Assembly (NCBI RefSeq): GCF_014041935.1
Contig: NZ_CP059491.1
Location: 868,001 to 932,000 of the forward strand
Reading direction: 5' to 3'
DNA from: Gordonia jinghuaiqii
GTDB lineage: Bacteria; Actinomycetota; Actinomycetes; Mycobacteriales; Mycobacteriaceae
DNA length: 64,000 nt
Both the position numbers and the translations under genes were made by a program. Below, piece by piece: positions 60,475 to 64,000 of the stretch. Each line of letters opens with the position of its first letter. Positions within the stretch are counted from its first letter, which is position 1. The notes beneath the pieces are model-generated. The model searched no databases. It was not told the origin of the DNA and saw only the letters and a list, made by a program, of their open reading frames with translations.

Positions 60475-62274
60475 CTAAGGGGACGGGCGTTCGGAGCGCA
60501 CGAGCCCCGACAACACCCCGGAAATGGCCGCCTTCACATCGTCGGTCTCGATGCGCATCAGGTCGTCGGCTGTCAGGGCGTCGAAATCGCCTGCGGTGCT
60601 GAGCCGGAACTCGCGCTCTTCCTCGGCGGCCTCGATGATGTTGCGGATGAAACGGCCGTTGCCCGCCAGGTCGGTGGCTCGTCGCGTCGTCCCCCGGTGA
60701 TCGCGGACGTCGTGATAGAGCGGCCCGCAGGCCTGTTCGATCTCGATCATCGCCTCATCGGTGAGCAGCGAGTCCCGCTTGCGGGCGATGAACTCGCCGA
60801 TGCGGGCGAGTTCACCGGGCGTGTAGGACTCGAAACGCACCCGGCGGGCGAAGCGTGACGAGAGGCCGTCGTTGGCGGCGAGGAACCGGTCGATCTCGGA
60901 GTCGTAGCCGGCGATGATGACCACCAGGCGGTCCCGGTCGTCTTCCATGCGGGCCAGCAGGGTGTCCACGGCCTCACGGCCGAACGCGTCGCCGCCGGAG
61001 AGTCCCTGCTGGATGAGGGTGTACGCCTCGTCGATGAACAGCACACCGTCCATGGCCGAATCGATGAGTGCCGAGGTCTTGATGGCGGTGCTGCCGAGGT
61101 GCTCGCCGACCAGGTCGCGGCGCGTCGCCTCGACCACCTTGTCGGTCTTGATGAAGCCGAGTCCGCAGTAGATCTTGGCGACGATGCGCGCCACCGTCGT
61201 CTTGCCGGTACCGGGAGGCCCGGTGAACGCCAGATGCAGGCTGCGCGCCGACGTCGACAGGCCGCGATCGGCGCGGACCTTGGCGAGGGTCGCAGACGAC
61301 TGGAGCTTCGCCACCTGCTGCTTGACCGACTCCAGGCCGATCTGTTCGTCGAGTTCGCGTTGCGCGTCGGTCACCAGGGCGCCCATCTCACCGGACGCCG
61401 CGGACGTCGAGACCAGCGTCTCGGTGTGATCGGGCACCGACTTCGGGTCCCACCGGTCGGTGCGTTCGGCGATCTCCTCCGGGGTGGTCGCGGTCAGGCG
61501 CATCGACGGCGATCGCAAGGCCTCGGCCGCCGCCGACAGCGATGGATCGCGTGCATAGGCCTGCTCGAACATCGATTTGGCCTTCTCCTCGTGCCCCTGC
61601 GCGCGCAGCGCGAGACCGTAGGCGAACATCGCCTGCGTCGCGCAGGCCGCGATCGGGCCGTCGATCGCGTTCTGCAGCCGGCGCATGCCCTCGCCCAGCA
61701 TGCCGAGGTGGACGCACGACGTGCCGGCCATGAAGTCGGCCACCGCCTGCATGTAGGGGTCGCCCCAGCGGTCCGAGCGGGTGAGTGCGGTCAGGACATC
61801 GGGCCAGCGCTGGGTGGTGAAGTGCAGGAATGCGCGGACGAAGTCCACAACCGGAATCCGGTGCGCGGGCGGGACCTCGTCGAGGGCCTCCTCGGCCCCG
61901 GCGAAATCGGCCCCCCGGATCAGGCTCGATGCATAGGCGGCGGTGGCCTCGACCGGGGTGGACGCCGGGTAGTCGATGAACATGCCGGTGTACCACCGGC
62001 CGACGATCGTGCCCGGCGGAAGGCCGAGCCTGCGCTGCGCGGCCCCGATCGAGGCACGTGCCCGGTACAGACCGAGGAGGACCTCGTTGCTGTTGTCGCC
62101 GCAGGCGAGCCTGCCGATCCAGGCGTCGCCGAGTGTCGGGTCCCATTCGGTGGCGCGGGTGAACGCCTTGGTGGCCTGGGCCGGGTTGTTGATCGGTTCC
62201 TGACCTTCGACGGGGATGTTCAGGGACAGGACGCCGAGTTCGAACAGTGCCCTCGCCTTGCGGACATCGGCCAT
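60475..62274 (-). CDS. eccA: EccA-type AAA+ ATPase (CbxX/CfqX family, type VII secretion)
   Basis: A 599-aa protein. The N-terminal half is a helical TPR-like domain (AFTRATEWDPTLGDAWIGRL; MFAYGLALRAQGHEEKAKSM). The C-terminal AAA+ domain has Walker A FTGPPGTGKTTVARIV near residue 350, Walker B GVLFIDEAYTL, sensor IIAGYDSEIDRFLAANDGL and arginine-finger region SRFARRVRFESYTPGEL. This two-domain layout is EccA of ESX secretion systems. No other ESX component (EccB-E, Esx, PE/PPE) is in the window, so it is an orphan here. It is divergent from purL, separated by 243 bp. Confidence 0.9.
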   Translation of the reverse strand: MADVRKARALFELGVLSLNIPVEGQEPINNPAQATKAFTRATEWDPTLGDAWIGRLACGDNSNEVLLGLYRARASIGAAQRRLGLPPGTIVGRWYTGMFIDYPASTPVEATAAYASSLIRGADFAGAEEALDEVPPAHRIPVVDFVRAFLHFTTQRWPDVLTALTRSDRWGDPYMQAVADFMAGTSCVHLGMLGEGMRRLQNAIDGPIAACATQAMFAYGLALRAQGHEEKAKSMFEQAYARDPSLSAAAEALRSPSMRLTATTPEEIAERTDRWDPKSVPDHTETLVSTSAASGEMGALVTDAQRELDEQIGLESVKQQVAKLQSSATLAKVRADRGLSTSARSLHLAFTGPPGTGKTTVARIVAKIYCGLGFIKTDKVVEATRRDLVGEHLGSTAIKTSALIDSAMDGVLFIDEAYTLIQQGLSGGDAFGREAVDTLLARMEDDRDRLVVIIAGYDSEIDRFLAANDGLSSRFARRVRFESYTPGELARIGEFIARKRDSLLTDEAMIEIEQACGPLYHDVRDHRGTTRRATDLAGNGRFIRNIIEAAEEEREFRLSTAGDFDALTADDLMRIETDDVKAAISGVLSGLVRSERPSP

Positions 62275-62504
62275 CGCTTCCCCCCTGTGTTCCCTGGCAT
62301 CCCCTGCGCGGCCCGGCCGTCGGCGCTGCGCAAACGCTGCCGTGCGCAGCCCACCCGGGGCGCACCCGTCCGGCTCAGGTGAACAGACTATCGCTAGATC
62401 GGCGCGACGCCGGTCACAGATCTCCCAGACGGTTCGTCCGACGCCGCCGGGGGAGCCGATACGTCCGCGCGATGCCCCGTCGGCCGGAACCTCCCGGCCC
62501 CGCC

Positions 62505-62517
62505 TAGACTTGTCAGC
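62505..62517 (+). promoter_or_regulatory. Predicted -10 box and leaderless start of purL
   Basis: TAGACT (62505-62510) fits the TAnnnT -10 consensus and is 7 bp before the GTG at 62518, so transcription should start at or next to the start codon. No Shine-Dalgarno is visible. No clear -35 was found. Confidence 0.55.
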
Positions 62518-64000
62518 GTGAGTGCCCAGGTGGATACCGTCTCAGCCGCTTCCCAGTCCCCGGATCATCCGCAGCCGTTCCGCGAACTAGGTCTCAAGGA
62601 CGACGAGTACGCGCGGATCCGCGAGATCCTGGGCCGCCGGCCCACCGACGCCGAACTCGCCATGTACTCGGTGATGTGGTCCGAGCACTGCAGCTACAAG
62701 TCGTCGAAGGTGCACCTGCGGTACTTCGGCGAGACCACCACCGAGGAGATGCGCGCGAGCATGCTCGCCGGTATCGGCGAGAACGCCGGCGTCGTCGACA
62801 TCGGCGACGGCTGGGCGGTCACCTTCAAGGTCGAGTCGCACAACCATCCGAGTTACGTCGAGCCCTACCAGGGTGCGGCCACCGGTGTCGGCGGCATCGT
62901 GCGCGACATCATGGCCATGGGTGCCCGCCCGATCGCGGTGATGGACCAGCTGCGCTTCGGCCCGGCCGACGCCCCCGACACCCGCCGGGTCGTCGACGGT
63001 GTGGTCCGCGGCGTCGGTGGTTACGGCAATTCCCTGGGCCTGCCGAACATCGGCGGCGAGACCGTCTTCGACGCCAGCTACGCGGGCAACCCCCTCGTCA
63101 ACGCGCTGTGCGCGGGCGTCCTGCGCACCGAGGACCTGCATCTGGCCTTCGCCTCGGGCGCCGGTAACAAGATCATCCTGTTCGGTGCGCGTACCGGCCT
63201 CGACGGCATCGGCGGTGTCTCGGTCCTGGCGTCGGAGACCTTCGACGACGAGGGCGAGGGTTCGGGTCCGAACCGCAAGAAGTTGCCGAGCGTGCAGGTG
63301 GGCGATCCGTTCACCGAGAAGGTGCTCATCGAGTGCTGCCTCGAGCTGTATCACGCCGGACTGGTCGTGGGCATCCAGGACCTCGGCGGAGCCGGATTGG
63401 CCTGTGCCACCAGCGAGCTCGCGGCCGCCGGCGACGGTGGCATGCACATCGACCTGGAGAAGGTCCCGATGCGCGCCAAGGGGATGACGCCGGCGGAGGT
63501 GCTCTCCAGCGAGTCGCAGGAACGCATGTGTGCGGTCGTGACCCCCGACAACGTCGAGAAGTTCCTCGAGGTCTGCCGCAAGTGGGATGTCCTCGCCACC
63601 GAGATCGGCGAGGTCACCGACGGCGAGCACCTGGTGATCGAGTGGCACGGCGAGACCGTCGTCGACGTGCCGCCGCGCACCGTCGCCCACGACGGTCCCG
63701 TGTACGAGCGCCCCGTGGCGCGTCCGGAGTGGCAGGACACCGTCGAGGCGTCGACGACCGAGCCGCTGCAGCGCCCGAGCACCCCCGACCAGCTGCGCGA
63801 GACGTTGCTGTCGATGCTCGCCTCGCCCGCGCTGTGCAGCCGCAAGTTCATCACCGACCAGTACGACCGGTACGTCCGCGGGAACACCGTTCTCGCCGAG
63901 CACGCCGACTCGGGCATGATCCGCATCGACGAGAAGACCGGCCGCGGAATCGCATTGGCGACCGATGCGTCGGGCCGCTACACCTTCCTCGACCCGTACC
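62518..64000 (+). CDS. purL: Phosphoribosylformylglycinamidine synthase subunit PurL (3' end outside window)
   Basis: The first 494 residues of PurL, which makes formylglycinamidine ribonucleotide in purine synthesis with PurQ and Pur[41 protein letters not shown] and [20 protein letters not shown] are the ATP/magnesium-binding core. [20 protein letters not shown] and [20 protein letters not shown] follow. The GTG start ([11 protein letters not shown]) gives the known actinobacterial N-terminus. The gene is intact as far as it goes. Confidence 0.95.
   Translation, partial: MSAQVDTVSAASQSPDHPQPFRELGLKDDEYARIREILGRRPTDAELAMYSVMWSEHCSYKSSKVHLRYFGETTTEEMRASMLAGIGENAGVVDIGDGWAVTFKVESHNHPSYVEPYQGAATGVGGIVRDIMAMGARPIAVMDQLRFGPADAPDTRRVVDGVVRGVGGYGNSLGLPNIGGETVFDASYAGNPLVNALCAGVLRTEDLHLAFASGAGNKIILFGARTGLDGIGGVSVLASETFDDEGEGSGPNRKKLPSVQVGDPFTEKVLIECCLELYHAGLVVGIQDLGGAGLACATSELAAAGDGGMHIDLEKVPMRAKGMTPAEVLSSESQERMCAVVTPDNVEKFLEVCRKWDVLATEIGEVTDGEHLVIEWHGETVVDVPPRTVAHDGPVYERPVARPEWQDTVEASTTEPLQRPSTPDQLRETLLSMLASPALCSRKFITDQYDRYVRGNTVLAEHADSGMIRIDEKTGRGIALATDASGRYTFLDPY

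Overview
The window is high-GC DNA with dense, translationally coupled operons, GTG starts and leaderless-type promoters. It looks like a mycolic-acid actinobacterium, most likely Gordonia or a close relative (Rhodococcus/Mycobacterium type). Supporting signs are KshA/Hsa steroid-degradation genes, KstR- and KstR2-type operator sequences, a CysN-CysC fusion, an EccA-type AAA ATPase and a decayed DUF222/13E12 gene. No taxonomic marker such as rRNA is present, so the genus is an inference.

Layout. (a) 1-4195, minus strand: a coupled beta-oxidation operon (crotonase, two acyl-CoA dehydrogenases, CaiB-type CoA-transferase cut by the window edge). (b) 4405-22223: an accessory catabolic island. It holds two KstD-like flavoproteins, a KshA-like Rieske oxygenase, an HsaA-like monooxygenase, an HsaC-like extradiol dioxygenase, an HsaD-like hydrolase, two Baeyer-Villiger monooxygenases, an HSL-type esterase, four SDRs, a VOC protein, a small CxxC protein and an IclR regulator. 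A 13-bp near-palindrome (CCCAYTSRGTGGG) occurs in front of three of its transcription units. (c) 22283-27048: two small alpha/beta-barrel proteins, a PadR regulator with duplicated operator-like sites, an IclR regulator, an old-yellow-enzyme-type reductase and a TetR regulator. (d) 27289-32100: a branched-chain/hydrophobic-substrate type ABC importer in which both permeases and one ATPase are fused into one polypeptide. (e) 32216-35888: hsaE-hsaG-hsaF plus an SDR behind KstR-like boxes. (f) 35937-41303: a LysR/TDT-transporter pair, a DUF222 pseudogene followed by an orphan rRNA-leader-like sequence, a VOC protein, a membrane protein and an NlpC/P60 protein. (g) 41436-49204: kshA with a CxxC partner, divergent from hsaA-hsaC-hsaB-DUF1214-SDR-sulfotransferase, with KstR-like boxes between them. 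(h) 49278-54668: a TMEM175-like channel, a crotonase-fadE31-fadE32/33-like operon behind a perfect KstR2 box, and a secreted protein. (i) 54783-64000: an IclR regulator, cysD-cysNC-cysQ, a membrane protein, a lipoprotein, EccA and the 5' part of purL.

How it fits together. The KstR-type genes (kshA, hsaACB, hsaEGF) and the KstR2-type genes (the FadE set) are parts of the conserved actinobacterial sterol pathway. The accessory island repeats the ring A/B steps with paralogues under a different predicted regulator and adds Baeyer-Villiger and ester-hydrolysis steps, which suggests a second polycyclic or ketosteroid-like growth substrate. The island has no HsaB or HsaEGF of its own, and the KstR-type hsa operon has no hsaD between hsaA and hsaC, so the two gene sets may complement each other. 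The substrate cannot be read from sequence alone. There is no gene-free stretch longer than about 280 bp. I saw no tRNA, rRNA gene, insertion sequence, CRISPR array or replication origin.
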